A DNA stretch of 51,130 nt, from NCBI GenBank assembly GCA_004321745.1, contig SGYO01000012.1:1-51130 (forward strand), given 5' to 3'. A program made the translations under genes and the position numbers. Source of the DNA: a bacterium (GTDB taxonomy: Bacteria > Fidelibacterota > Marinisomatia > Marinisomatales > UBA1611). The notes under the pieces are model-generated. The model was not told where the DNA came from, searched no databases, and saw only the letters and a list, made by a program, of their open reading frames with translations. Positions 9,603 to 18,814 of this stretch are shown piece after piece. Each line of letters opens with the position of its first letter. Position 1 is the first letter of the stretch.

Positions 9603-12116
9603 TTGATCTCATTTTACTGTAAGATATACATATTTTTTTTATCGATTTTTTGTATTACGAAGGCAGAAAATGAGATTATGATAAAATCAAAGTTTCAACC
9701 AGGAACTTGGCGCGGCATGCAAGCAAGTTTTTCAGTGGATGGTAAGGTTCAGTCTGCTCAGTTTGAGGCATTTAAGAAAAAATATCCAAATATATCCCTT
9801 GGAGGAACAAATACCCCTATAATGATTGAAGGGATAGGTAATGAGTCTAGCGATTTATTGGCGATTGCCGCTGGTAATTCGCCAGATGTATTTGATTTCA
9901 ATTATAGACAATCTGGTACGTTTGTTGACAAAGGTTTTATCAGACCTTTAGATGAATTTATAAGAGATGATGTAACATCAGATGAGGCTAAAGAAGCTGG
10001 TTATTATGACCCAAATATTATGTATAAGGACGAATTACTTGAAAGAATCTGGCCAAAGGTTATGGATGCAGCTTATACGTTGGGACCTGATGATCAAAAA
10101 CATTATTATTTTCTTCCTAGGAGTTATGATGTTAGGGTTATGTGTTATAATAAACAGCTCTTTCAAGAAGCTGGTTTAGATCCTATCAGAGATGTTCCTA
10201 AAACATGGGATGAACTATTTGAGGTTGGTAAAAAGTTAACCCAGATCAATGATTTGGATTCTGAAAGTAGTGTATATGCTCTTAATATTGGCTCCGACAG
10301 TTATTCTAGCTGGACGTCCAGGCCTTTTTATCTATCCATGAACTCCATGGCTTTATCTTTTGATAGCAAGGAAAAAAGATGGACCTCTACATTTAATGAT
10401 CCAGGTGCTGTTGAGGCAACGGATTATTATTTATCTTTATTGCAAAAACCTTGGCAAGATAATAATGGAAAAATGAGATACGGAGTTGGGCATAAAGGCG
10501 ATGGATGGGTAAAATTTCATCAAGGCAAATTAGCTATTGTTTTTTTAACCTCATCTGACCTCCTAATGAATTCAAACCTTTGGGTACAATCCAAAACATA
10601 CGATGAAATAGGAATTGCAAAAATTCCCTCAAGCCCATTAGGGAAAAGTGTTAGTGAGCTTTACGGAATGAATCTTGGGATAAGTTCTGCAATTAAAGAT
10701 CCAGCTGTCATAGATGCCTGTTGGAAATTCATACGCTTTATGGGTAGCGATGAAGCAAAAAAGATAGCTGTAGATACTTATATTGAAAATGGATTTGGTA
10801 GATATATTTTGCCTGATATTTTAGAAAAATATGGATATCCTGAGTTCATTGAAAAGGTGCCTAAAGACTGGGCTGAAGCCGTGACACATAGCATAAAGAA
10901 TCATGAATTAGAACCATATGGTAAAAATACCCAGCATATATACAAATACATGGATATTCCTATAAGTAAAGGTTATATGGAAGAAATTGGCAAAAACCCT
11001 AATAAAAGTGAAAGGATAGCAAAATTACAAATTTTTCATGATCAAGCTGTAAAAAAAGCAAATGAAAAAATGATTGGAAGAATTCCAGCCTCTGAAGTAG
11101 GGAAGAGGTATCCAGTTGCAGTAGCTCTATCTTTATTAATTTTTTTACTTTATGGAGTACTTTTTTATTATGTTTGGAAGGCCTTTTCTCCAAAGGACCA
11201 AGTAATCTCATTACATCATAGTGAATATTCTCACAAAGTAAATAGAGTAGCATATATTTTATTAGCTCCTGCAATTTTAACTGTCTTAATATTCAGTTAT
11301 TACCCATTGTTTAGAGGAGCCATGATGGCTTTTCAAGAATACGGAGTTTCAACAGGAGGTAAGTATGTGGGGTTTGAGAATTTTGCTAAGGTATTTTTTG
11401 ATCAAGATTTTTGGTTATCCATTTTACGCTCAATATACTTCTCCTTTTTGTATATAACCTTAGTATTTTTTCCTCCAATCACTCTGGCTATTTTATTATC
11501 AGAGATTCCAATAGGAAAAATTTTTTACAGGGTAATTTATTATTTACCTGCTGTAATCTCCGGAATAATAGTTATGCTAATGTGGAAAAGTTTTTTTGAC
11601 CCAGCACAAGATGGTGTTTTGAATACATTAATTGGATTTTTAGGTTTTGAGCCAGTTGATTGGTTTGGGAACAAAAATACAGCTATGATTGCTATTATAA
11701 TCCCTAGTGCTTGGGCTGGTTTAGGTCCGGGATGTTTGATCTATTTAGCTGCGTTGAAGACAGTTCCAAGTGATCTATATGAAGCTGCTGCCATAGATGG
11801 ATGTGGATTTTTTAGTAGGTTATTCAATATTACTATTCCAATGATTAAGCCTCTTATTATGATCAATATTATCTTTGCTTTCATTGGTGCATTTTTGTCT
11901 TCAGAGCAAATGCTTGTGATGACCGGTGGAGGTCCTGATGGCGCAACTACTTTAGTTGGCTTAGAAATTTTTCTGAATGCATTTATGTTTCAACGATTTG
12001 GAATTGCAACAGCAATGGGTTGGATAATCGGTTTTATTTTAATGGGCTTCACTGTATACCAGATGAAAAGGTTATCTAATATGGCTTTTAAAACGGCTGA
12101 GTCTGTAGAGGTCTAA
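9603..12116 (+). CDS. ABC sugar importer: solute-binding protein fused to MalF-type permease
   Basis: 837-aa inner-membrane protein. The start is TTG; it gives a proper signal/anchor segment (residues 1-~21), whereas the next ATG at 9679 would remove it. Residues ~30-495 are a family-1 extracellular solute-binding protein. A membrane segment at ~503-526 (YPVAVALSLLIFLLYGVLFY) leads to a MalF/UgpA-type permease (~545-830) with six predicted helices. Its EAA loop, the contact with the ATPase, is EAAAIDGCGFFSRLFNITIP at ~727-746. Usually binding protein and permease are separate genes. The reading frame is continuous, so this is a genuine fusion. The stop overlaps the next start by one base (TAATG), so the subunits are probably translationally coupled. 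Confidence 0.9.
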   Translation: MISFYCKIYIFFLSIFCITKAENEIMIKSKFQPGTWRGMQASFSVDGKVQSAQFEAFKKKYPNISLGGTNTPIMIEGIGNESSDLLAIAAGNSPDVFDFNYRQSGTFVDKGFIRPLDEFIRDDVTSDEAKEAGYYDPNIMYKDELLERIWPKVMDAAYTLGPDDQKHYYFLPRSYDVRVMCYNKQLFQEAGLDPIRDVPKTWDELFEVGKKLTQINDLDSESSVYALNIGSDSYSSWTSRPFYLSMNSMALSFDSKEKRWTSTFNDPGAVEATDYYLSLLQKPWQDNNGKMRYGVGHKGDGWVKFHQGKLAIVFLTSSDLLMNSNLWVQSKTYDEIGIAKIPSSPLGKSVSELYGMNLGISSAIKDPAVIDACWKFIRFMGSDEAKKIAVDTYIENGFGRYILPDILEKYGYPEFIEKVPKDWAEAVTHSIKNHELEPYGKNTQHIYKYMDIPISKGYMEEIGKNPNKSERIAKLQIFHDQAVKKANEKMIGRIPASEVGKRYPVAVALSLLIFLLYGVLFYYVWKAFSPKDQVISLHHSEYSHKVNRVAYILLAPAILTVLIFSYYPLFRGAMMAFQEYGVSTGGKYVGFENFAKVFFDQDFWLSILRSIYFSFLYITLVFFPPITLAILLSEIPIGKIFYRVIYYLPAVISGIIVMLMWKSFFDPAQDGVLNTLIGFLGFEPVDWFGNKNTAMIAIIIPSAWAGLGPGCLIYLAALKTVPSDLYEAAAIDGCGFFSRLFNITIPMIKPLIMINIIFAFIGAFLSSEQMLVMTGGGPDGATTLVGLEIFLNAFMFQRFGIATAMGWIIGFILMGFTVYQMKRLSNMAFKTAESVEV

Positions 12117-14002
12117 TGTCAATATTTCTTAAATCTGAAAGGAAAGACCCAAAGGTAATATTTCTTTTAATAATTATATATTTTATTCTAAGTGCTGGAG
12201 CATTGACGATGGTTTATCCTTTTCTCTTAATGATATCTGGCTCATTAAAAGGTAAGCTTGACGCTTATGAGTTTGATGTAGTCCCAAAGTTTTTAGTGAA
12301 TGATGAAGTGTTATTTAAGAGGTATGTTGAGCATAAATACAATGAAAAAATAGATGAATACCAAATTGCTAATAAAGAGTTTGTCAGAATATTTAAATCA
12401 GTAAAACCTCCTCAAAATTTAAATGATGTTATAATTAAGGATTGGTTGCAATTTGAAAATAGTTCAAATATATCCCCTGGATTTTTCCATGTAGGAGAAA
12501 TGTATTACTTGCCTGGAGCTAGTAATAGAATAACAACAAAAAATACTAGAAATTTTAGGAATTATATAAAAAATATTTGTGGAAATAATCCTGAAAAGTT
12601 CAAAAAAATGTTTCAAACGCGACTTCCCAATTGGTATTTTTTAGATCTTAGCCATGAAAGGCTTATGGATAGAAATTATAAAGTACCACGAACTAAGTTC
12701 GCAGAAGTTTTTTATGATTTTAAGAAAAATATTTCCCCCAGCGATAGAATATATTTATCAATTGATGGCAAATTTTCAAAATACCTTAGGTCTCTTAATG
12801 ATTATAATGGTGATATAAATTTATTAAATGAAAAAAATGAGACATCGTATAGTTCTTTTTATGAGATAACATTCTCAAATATAAAACTGGATGATCCTCT
12901 AGCTTTGCATTGGGAAAATTTTGTCAGGAATGAGTTAAACACCCAATTTATATATCTAAACGAGGAGGGGAATATTGCATTTAATAAATATTTAAAATTT
13001 AGATTTAGTGATATAAATGATTTAAACTCGAAGCTCGATACAGATTTTACAAATTTTGGTGATATAATTATTTTAAATCCTACTCCTTTTGAATCAAAAT
13101 TATCGGAGGAATTTGCAAACTTTATTAAAATTCCTGATCTTTGTCTTACTTCTTTTCTAAGAGTAAATAGTGTTGAAACACTATGGCAAAATTTTTTGAT
13201 TAATAAATATCAAAGTATAAACAACCTGAATGATGTAGCTAATCGGACTTTTGGCTCATTTTCAGATGTCTCAATGCCTTTAAAAAGTATGGACTTTAAA
13301 TATGTAATTGAAAATAAAATCAAATTAAGATGGAATTATATAACACATAATTATAAAATGGTCATAGAATATTTGACCTTATTTGGAGATGGTTTTAAAA
13401 ATACGATATTATATTGTTTTTTTGCAATTTTAACATCTTTAATAGTAAACCCAATCGCTGCATATGCTCTTTCGAGGTATCAATTACCAAGCCAATTTAA
13501 AATTTTACTTTTTTTCATTGCTACAATGACATTTCCGCCAATGGTAACCATGATTCCTAATTATTTATTAATGAAAGATATAGGGTTTCTAAACACGTTT
13601 TATGCTTTAATAATTCCAGGTATGGCTAATGGGTATAGTATTTTTTTGTTAAAAGGCTTCTTTGACAGTCTGCCAAGAGAACTTTATGAAGCCGCTGATA
13701 TTGATGCAGCTTCTGAGTTTCATAAATTTTGGCATATAGCAATGTCCTTATCAAAACCCATATTAGCTGTGATAGCATTAGGCGCATTTAATGGTGCATA
13801 TTCAAACTTTATGTTTGCAGTTGTGCTATGCCCTGATGAGAAAATGTGGACGCTAATGGTTTGGTTGGTTCAGATGCAAGCATTTTCATCAAGGGGAGCT
13901 ATGATGGCTTCTTTAGTATTATCTGCAATTCCAACTCTAGTAGTTTTTATCTTTGCACAAAATATTATATTAAGAGGAATTGTTCTACCAGTGGAGAAAT
14001 AA
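12116..14002 (+). CDS. MalG-type ABC sugar permease with ~370-aa extracytoplasmic insert
   Basis: 628-aa permease, about twice the usual ~280 aa of MalG/UgpE proteins. The first membrane helix is at ~14-42 ([20 protein letters not shown]). A hydrophilic insert fills ~48-420, followed by five more helices and the EAA loop [20 protein letters not shown] at ~524-543, where the usual Gly is Ala. The insert sits between helix 1 and helix 2, so it should face the periplasm. It contains at least three copies of a motif of the form (F/W)xxYLxxxYxxIxxLNxxxxxxFxSFxDI, at ~220-251, 289-317 and 357-385, with a weaker fourth at ~67-92. This insert may bind glycan or contact the fused binding protein; that is inference. 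Confidence 0.88.
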   Translation: MSIFLKSERKDPKVIFLLIIIYFILSAGALTMVYPFLLMISGSLKGKLDAYEFDVVPKFLVNDEVLFKRYVEHKYNEKIDEYQIANKEFVRIFKSVKPPQNLNDVIIKDWLQFENSSNISPGFFHVGEMYYLPGASNRITTKNTRNFRNYIKNICGNNPEKFKKMFQTRLPNWYFLDLSHERLMDRNYKVPRTKFAEVFYDFKKNISPSDRIYLSIDGKFSKYLRSLNDYNGDINLLNEKNETSYSSFYEITFSNIKLDDPLALHWENFVRNELNTQFIYLNEEGNIAFNKYLKFRFSDINDLNSKLDTDFTNFGDIIILNPTPFESKLSEEFANFIKIPDLCLTSFLRVNSVETLWQNFLINKYQSINNLNDVANRTFGSFSDVSMPLKSMDFKYVIENKIKLRWNYITHNYKMVIEYLTLFGDGFKNTILYCFFAILTSLIVNPIAAYALSRYQLPSQFKILLFFIATMTFPPMVTMIPNYLLMKDIGFLNTFYALIIPGMANGYSIFLLKGFFDSLPRELYEAADIDAASEFHKFWHIAMSLSKPILAVIALGAFNGAYSNFMFAVVLCPDEKMWTLMVWLVQMQAFSSRGAMMASLVLSAIPTLVVFIFAQNIILRGIVLPVEK

Positions 14003-14004
14003 AA

Positions 14005-15105
14005 ATGGCAACAATAAAATTAGAAAATATAGAAAAATGTTATACTAAAGATACTCCTGTCATTAAAAATTTAGATCTTGAAATTAACGAGGGGGAATTT
14101 GCTGTAATTGTTGGTCCTTCTGGCTGTGGAAAATCGACACTTCTTCGACTCATAGCAGGGCTTGAGGAGGTCACTAATGGCGAAATATACATTAATAATA
14201 AAAGAGTAACTACTACTGTACCAAAGGATAGAGACATATCAATGGTGTTTCAAAACTATGCTCTATATCCCCAGATGACTGTTTATGAAAATATGGCTTT
14301 TGGTTTAAAAATGAGAAATGAACCTAGTGAATTAATTAAGGAAAAAATTCAATGGGCTTCTAAAAAATTAAGTTTAGAGAAATTACTATCTAGGAAACCT
14401 AAAGAATTATCAGGAGGTCAAAAACAAAGAGTTGCACTTGGTAGAGCTATCGTCCGTGAGCCAAAAGTATTCTTATTTGATGAGCCTTTATCAAACTTAG
14501 ATGCAAAATTAAGAATTCAAATGCGTACGGTAATAAAAAGACTTCATGAAGAACTTGATGCTACGATGGTATACGTCACTCATGATCAAGTAGAAGCAAT
14601 GACACTAGGTACAAAAATCATTGCATTAAATGAAGGCGTGATCCATCAAGTTGATTCTCCTATTAATTTATACAGTGACCCTGCTGATACTTTCGTTGGA
14701 AAGTTCATAGGCAATCCTGGAATAAATTTGATACCTGTCAATATTTCTGAGAATTTTGAAATCCACATTGAAGGTAAAAAGAAAAATCCTATCATATCTG
14801 AAGATATTGATACGAAGGCAATTTTTAAAAATCATTCAAAGAAAAAAGTAATCCTAGGCATTCGCCCTGAATACGTGGTATTGAATGAAATTAAAAATAA
14901 TGGGGATATACTTGAAGGTGAGTTGAAATTAATTGAACCTTTGGGTAATGAGACTCTCTATCATATTAAATTAGATGATATAACTCTCATATCAAGACAT
15001 TATGAACATAAACATTCTGATTGGAATTTAGGTATGAAAGTGAATGTGAATTTTAATTTAGAAAAAGCATTATTTTTTGATTTTGAAAGCAAAAAAAGAA
15101 TATGA
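14005..15105 (+). CDS. ABC transporter ATP-binding protein, MalK/UgpC type
   Basis: 366-aa ATPase of carbohydrate importers. The ATG at 14005 lies two bases after the permease stop; the open frame extends upstream but that part only overlaps the permease. Walker A is GPSGCGKST (37-45), the Q-loop is in [10 protein letters not shown], the signature LSGGQKQR is at 135-142, Walker B VFLFDEP is at ~155-161, and the switch His is in [10 protein letters not shown]. The C-terminal ~130 residues form an OB/TOBE regulatory domain ([11 protein letters not shown]). It should energise the two unusual permeases encoded just upstream. MalK-type ATPases are often shared between several importers, so it may serve others too. 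Confidence 0.95.
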   Translation: MATIKLENIEKCYTKDTPVIKNLDLEINEGEFAVIVGPSGCGKSTLLRLIAGLEEVTNGEIYINNKRVTTTVPKDRDISMVFQNYALYPQMTVYENMAFGLKMRNEPSELIKEKIQWASKKLSLEKLLSRKPKELSGGQKQRVALGRAIVREPKVFLFDEPLSNLDAKLRIQMRTVIKRLHEELDATMVYVTHDQVEAMTLGTKIIALNEGVIHQVDSPINLYSDPADTFVGKFIGNPGINLIPVNISENFEIHIEGKKKNPIISEDIDTKAIFKNHSKKKVILGIRPEYVVLNEIKNNGDILEGELKLIEPLGNETLYHIKLDDITLISRHYEHKHSDWNLGMKVNVNFNLEKALFFDFESKKRI

Positions 15106-15168
15106 TATACTCACATTTATTTTATAAAAAACAAGTAGTTTGTTGTAGTATTATGTATATTTAATATC

Positions 15169-17046
15169 ATGAGTTTGTTTTTTAAATATTTAATTAAAAC
15201 AAATATAATTTTTTTATTAAGCCCACTAATTATTTATGCTCAATATCCTCCTGATGCAGCATTATTTCCTTTAGACGTAAAATCTCATAATATGGGGAAT
15301 GGTTTTTATGTAAATAATATAGCCACTACTTGTTTGCCTGAACAATATACTCCTGATAATTTTCCAAATTTGAATATGGCGGAAAGCGGACAAAGAGCAT
15401 GTTGTGCGGATGATGGAAGTACTTTTGCTGGGACAGGTATTTATACGTTATTAGTTGGCGGGAAAAGAGGAAGTCCAATTTTTTCAAGAGGTCATGGTTG
15501 GAGAGCAGATGGAGCTGATATCTATGGGTACGAGTGGTGGCCATCGCAAAATGATTGGGATACAGTCTGGGTCGTTGAAAAGGGTGACACCGGGAGTATG
15601 CCATATTATCCTGATTTTGTTGGATTTGCTCAACAAAATTTTGTAACCCATTACGGTGATTATTATATGAATCATCCTGAACAGCAAGGTCAACTAAGAA
15701 TGGATGTAATACAGACTAGTCATGCTTGGGGTCTCATTGGTTATAGTAACTGGCTCGTTTATGATTATTACTTAATTCCCAGAGCTCCCTTAACAGATGT
15801 ATGGGTGGGTATCTACAACATGGGTGGTATAGGAAGTGGAAGTAATATCGGTCAGGATGATGTGCTATCTTTTGACTTTGAGGATAAAATTGGATTTACC
15901 CATGATCCTATCGGCAATGATGATGACTACAGTAATAATGGTGACAGGTATGATCATCCTAGAGCTTTTAAAATATATCCCCCAGAAGGGTATTCTGAAG
16001 ATGAGCTAGAGTGGACAATGGATCACGGGCAATATTTAAACCACATTGATGTCGATATGTATAACTTCATGTCATCAGGAAATCAAAGTCAGCCCGGAAT
16101 CGATCCTAGAGGCATAAGCAGTATTTGGATGGCTGTCGGTTCTTTTGACTTGAATCCCGGTGATACTTTAAAATTTAGATTAATAACACTACAAGGAACT
16201 AGCGAGGATGATGTAAGAGAATCTTTGCAAAGGTTTGATGAATTTGCAGCTGCAGGTTACCCGCTACCAAGCCCACCGCCTGCACCAAAACTAAGGGCAT
16301 TACCGGGAGATAATAAAGTGACGCTGCAATGGTCTCCAATCGCTGGAGAAGAAAATGTAGAAGAATGGCAAGATCCAGTTCGTCTTGATTATGGCATTGT
16401 GGATCAACCTTTTGAAGGATATAGGTTGTATAAAAGTAGTATATCTGAAAAAGGGCCTTGGACACTCCTTGGTACATACGATATTCCAGGCAATGCTTTT
16501 GGGTATAATTTTGGTCTAGAGAGGGAATATGTTGATGTAGGTCTTTTAAATAATATTGAATATTATTATGCAATTGCGAGTTTCTCAAAACCTGATCAAG
16601 TAAGTGGCTATGAATCTCTTTCCTCATCAAATTACAGTATTACAGTAATACCTGGTACGGAGGCACAAAGTGATGTAGGCACAATTGCTGTAGTCCCTAA
16701 CCCATACAGGGGAGATGAGTATTATCAGAATTTTAATCCTGCTTGGGAAAAACCGAGTGGAGGACTTTCATTAAATAACGTAAATAATAATTATGAGGCA
16801 ACCTGGTTGGAACAAGATAGAAGAATACAATTTATTAATGTTCCAAGCCCAAGTAGAATAGTTATTTATACTTTGTCTGGTGATGTTGTAAGAACTCTTA
16901 CACACAATGATGATCAAAAAGGTTACTTGGATTGGAACCTAACGTCAAATGTCGGCCAAACAATAGCCAGTGGGATTTATCTTTTTACAGCTGAATCTCA
17001 AACTACAGGCAATATTCAGGTTGGAAAATTTGTAGTAGTTAAATAA
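15169..17046 (+). CDS. Secreted protein with FnIII-like and C-terminal sorting domains, copy B
   Basis: 625-aa exported protein, paralogous to the one at 3794-5599. It has a signal peptide ending near IIYAQYPPDA. The N-terminal unknown domain contains NDWDTVWVVEKGD and VIQTSHAWGLIGY. The FnIII-like segment has PFEGYRLYKSSISEKGPW (~414-431). The C-terminal module has VVPNPYRGDEYYQNFNPAWE at ~507 and ends GGIYLF-type then GKFVVVK (here SGIYLFTAES). It is separated from the ATPase gene by 63 bases without a clear terminator, and the first PhyH-like gene starts 12 bases after it. Two copies bracketing the importer genes suggest a surface role in the same pathway. Function is not known from sequence. 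Confidence 0.8.
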   Translation: MSLFFKYLIKTNIIFLLSPLIIYAQYPPDAALFPLDVKSHNMGNGFYVNNIATTCLPEQYTPDNFPNLNMAESGQRACCADDGSTFAGTGIYTLLVGGKRGSPIFSRGHGWRADGADIYGYEWWPSQNDWDTVWVVEKGDTGSMPYYPDFVGFAQQNFVTHYGDYYMNHPEQQGQLRMDVIQTSHAWGLIGYSNWLVYDYYLIPRAPLTDVWVGIYNMGGIGSGSNIGQDDVLSFDFEDKIGFTHDPIGNDDDYSNNGDRYDHPRAFKIYPPEGYSEDELEWTMDHGQYLNHIDVDMYNFMSSGNQSQPGIDPRGISSIWMAVGSFDLNPGDTLKFRLITLQGTSEDDVRESLQRFDEFAAAGYPLPSPPPAPKLRALPGDNKVTLQWSPIAGEENVEEWQDPVRLDYGIVDQPFEGYRLYKSSISEKGPWTLLGTYDIPGNAFGYNFGLEREYVDVGLLNNIEYYYAIASFSKPDQVSGYESLSSSNYSITVIPGTEAQSDVGTIAVVPNPYRGDEYYQNFNPAWEKPSGGLSLNNVNNNYEATWLEQDRRIQFINVPSPSRIVIYTLSGDVVRTLTHNDDQKGYLDWNLTSNVGQTIASGIYLFTAESQTTGNIQVGKFVVVK

Positions 17047-17058
17047 GGTTAAATAAAA

Positions 17059-17961
17059 ATGAAAAAAATGGATCAAATCATAGCTGATTATAATAGTTTA
17101 AATTTTGAATCTTTTATGTCAGAAGATGAAAAATGGTTTTTTGATACGCACGGATACATTATTGTTAGGAATGTGCTATCAAGAAAAAATGCAAATTATT
17201 TGATTGATAAATTTGAAGAATGGCGTTCAATGCCCAGAAAGGACTTGCCCGCTCCAATGACAATAAGTCCAAATAAAAATGTTTTCCAGAATGTTCATTA
17301 CGTAGAAAAACTATATCATGACCTAATTATTAACGATCGTATCATGAAATACGTCAGCAGCGTTCTATTACACAATCCAAGGTTAATGTTCACTTCTGTT
17401 ATTCGCCTTAAAAAAGATGAAAAAAAGAAAAAAAATAAATTTACAAAGTTCATTAAAGATGGTAACGTGCTCCTTCACCGAGATACAAATGGTTATAATT
17501 ACCCATTTGAGTCATTCATAAATCCATTAATTGGATATCAATGTATCAATGGAATAATTCACAGTGGTTATGTTAATGTCTCTGTAACGCTTGTAGATGT
17601 TCCTAAAGATCATGGGATTGGTCTTATACCTGGTAGTCATAAGTCTAGTTTCAACACTCCACTAATTGAATCTGAAGATCCTTATAGTGAATATATTCAA
17701 TCTTTTAAGCTATCTGCTGGGGATGCAATTGTTTTTGTTCCAAACTTATTACATACTACTCGCAAATGGAAAATGGATTACCCAAGATATACTGTTTTTA
17801 ATCGATATGTATTCGGTAAATATGTGGATGAAGGATATGTTGGACATACTTTTGAAAAGTACAAAAATAATATTAGCGATGAACTGTATGAGATGGAGCA
17901 GAAAAACATTCATCAAGATAAGTTAATTGTCAAGAGATTAAAGAAGATATATCTTAACTAA
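17059..17961 (+). CDS. Phytanoyl-CoA dioxygenase (PhyH) family protein, intact iron site
   Basis: 300-aa cytoplasmic protein of the Fe(II)/2-oxoglutarate dioxygenase superfamily, PhyH type. The N-terminal half begins with the typical WFFDTHGYIIVRNVLS. The metal-binding H-x-D is LLHRD (His140, Asp142), the GSHK turn is PGSHKSS (~191-197), and the distal His is in FVPNLLHTTRKW (His232). The 2-oxoglutarate Arg is probably in PRYTVFNRY (Arg243 or Arg249). A lysine-rich loop (~119-130) precedes the active site. It is followed after 21 bases by a related gene and then two sulfatases. Family members hydroxylate diverse substrates; a role in modifying sugars or sulfate esters is only a suggestion from context. 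Confidence 0.85.
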   Translation: MKKMDQIIADYNSLNFESFMSEDEKWFFDTHGYIIVRNVLSRKNANYLIDKFEEWRSMPRKDLPAPMTISPNKNVFQNVHYVEKLYHDLIINDRIMKYVSSVLLHNPRLMFTSVIRLKKDEKKKKNKFTKFIKDGNVLLHRDTNGYNYPFESFINPLIGYQCINGIIHSGYVNVSVTLVDVPKDHGIGLIPGSHKSSFNTPLIESEDPYSEYIQSFKLSAGDAIVFVPNLLHTTRKWKMDYPRYTVFNRYVFGKYVDEGYVGHTFEKYKNNISDELYEMEQKNIHQDKLIVKRLKKIYLN

Positions 17962-17982
17962 AATGAATTCATTCATCCACTT

Positions 17983-18789
17983 ATGAAGCTAAATGACTTT
18001 GAAAAATGGTATTTTGATCTCAAAGGTTATTTTGTGATTAAAAAAGCTGTACCCAAAAAAGATATTATAAATATGAGGCGAATAGCTAAATCTTGGTTCG
18101 ATTCAAGTAATAACCTGCCAAAGCCAATTCATAGAAATTTTAATTCGCCTGCAGCAAAATTTCTCTACAATTTTCATTACGTTGAGAAATATTTTGAGAA
18201 TTTGGTTCTTAACAAAAAAATTCTTCGGTTCATTAACGGAATACAAAAAAAGAATACACGTGTTTATGATGTTGCCCTTGCTAAATCTACTAAAGAGGAT
18301 TCTGAAACCAAACTACACAGTGGTTTTGAGGGGGGATTTCAAGACCCAAATCAGCAATTTATTGTTGCTAATAATGATATATTTGCAAGTTTTGTAAATG
18401 TTGGTGTTTCATTAGTAGATATTCCTGATAATTTAGGTTTTACCTGCGTACCAGGCTCTCACAAGGGCAATTTTAAAATCCCTAAAAATATTACTCTATA
18501 TGATGATTCCCCAACTGTTGCAAACGTGCCAATAGAATCTGGAGATGCTATTGTATTTACGCCATTGCTTAGACATGGGGCAAGAAAATGGACTGAAAAT
18601 TTTCCTAGATATACGGTTTTTATGCGGTTCATTTATGCAAAGCAGTTTCATTCAAACGATTCTGATCGATGGTTACCTCATGAAAAATATAAAAAAAATA
18701 TTTCCCAAGAATTATATGAACTTGAATCAAGAGATCAAGGGCAGAGGGCTAAACTTGAAACTTTTTTAAAAAATAACGGAATCTTTTAA
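17983..18789 (+). CDS. PhyH-family protein with altered metal site (H-S-G)
   Basis: 268-aa relative of the preceding protein, sharing the WYFDLKGYFVIKKA start, the NFHYVEKYF segment, PGSHKGNF (~158-164), the distal His in LLRHGARKW (His198) and PRYTVFMRF. At the iron site the usual H-x-D is replaced by KLHSGFEGG, that is His112-Ser-Gly114, leaving no carboxylate at the ligand position. Loss of this Asp is known in Fe/2OG halogenases (H-x-A or H-x-G) but also in non-catalytic members, and a large environmental PhyH subfamily may share H-x-G. Glu116 nearby might substitute. The protein is probably cytoplasmic and co-transcribed with its neighbour. Family is confident, activity unknown. Confidence 0.8.
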   Translation: MKLNDFEKWYFDLKGYFVIKKAVPKKDIINMRRIAKSWFDSSNNLPKPIHRNFNSPAAKFLYNFHYVEKYFENLVLNKKILRFINGIQKKNTRVYDVALAKSTKEDSETKLHSGFEGGFQDPNQQFIVANNDIFASFVNVGVSLVDIPDNLGFTCVPGSHKGNFKIPKNITLYDDSPTVANVPIESGDAIVFTPLLRHGARKWTENFPRYTVFMRFIYAKQFHSNDSDRWLPHEKYKKNISQELYELESRDQGQRAKLETFLKNNGIF

Positions 18790-18814
18790 CCTAACGTATG
18801 AGGTATTAAATATT

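Noticed and set aside
13846-14004. 53-codon N-terminal extension of the MalK-type ATPase
   Set aside because: It overlaps the permease gene in another frame and the ATPase family begins at the ATG at 14005.
16199-16630. 143-codon minus-strand frame inside secreted protein copy B
   Set aside because: Unusual composition rich in His, Gln and Leu, as expected from the complement of a coding frame; the plus-strand protein is clearly real.
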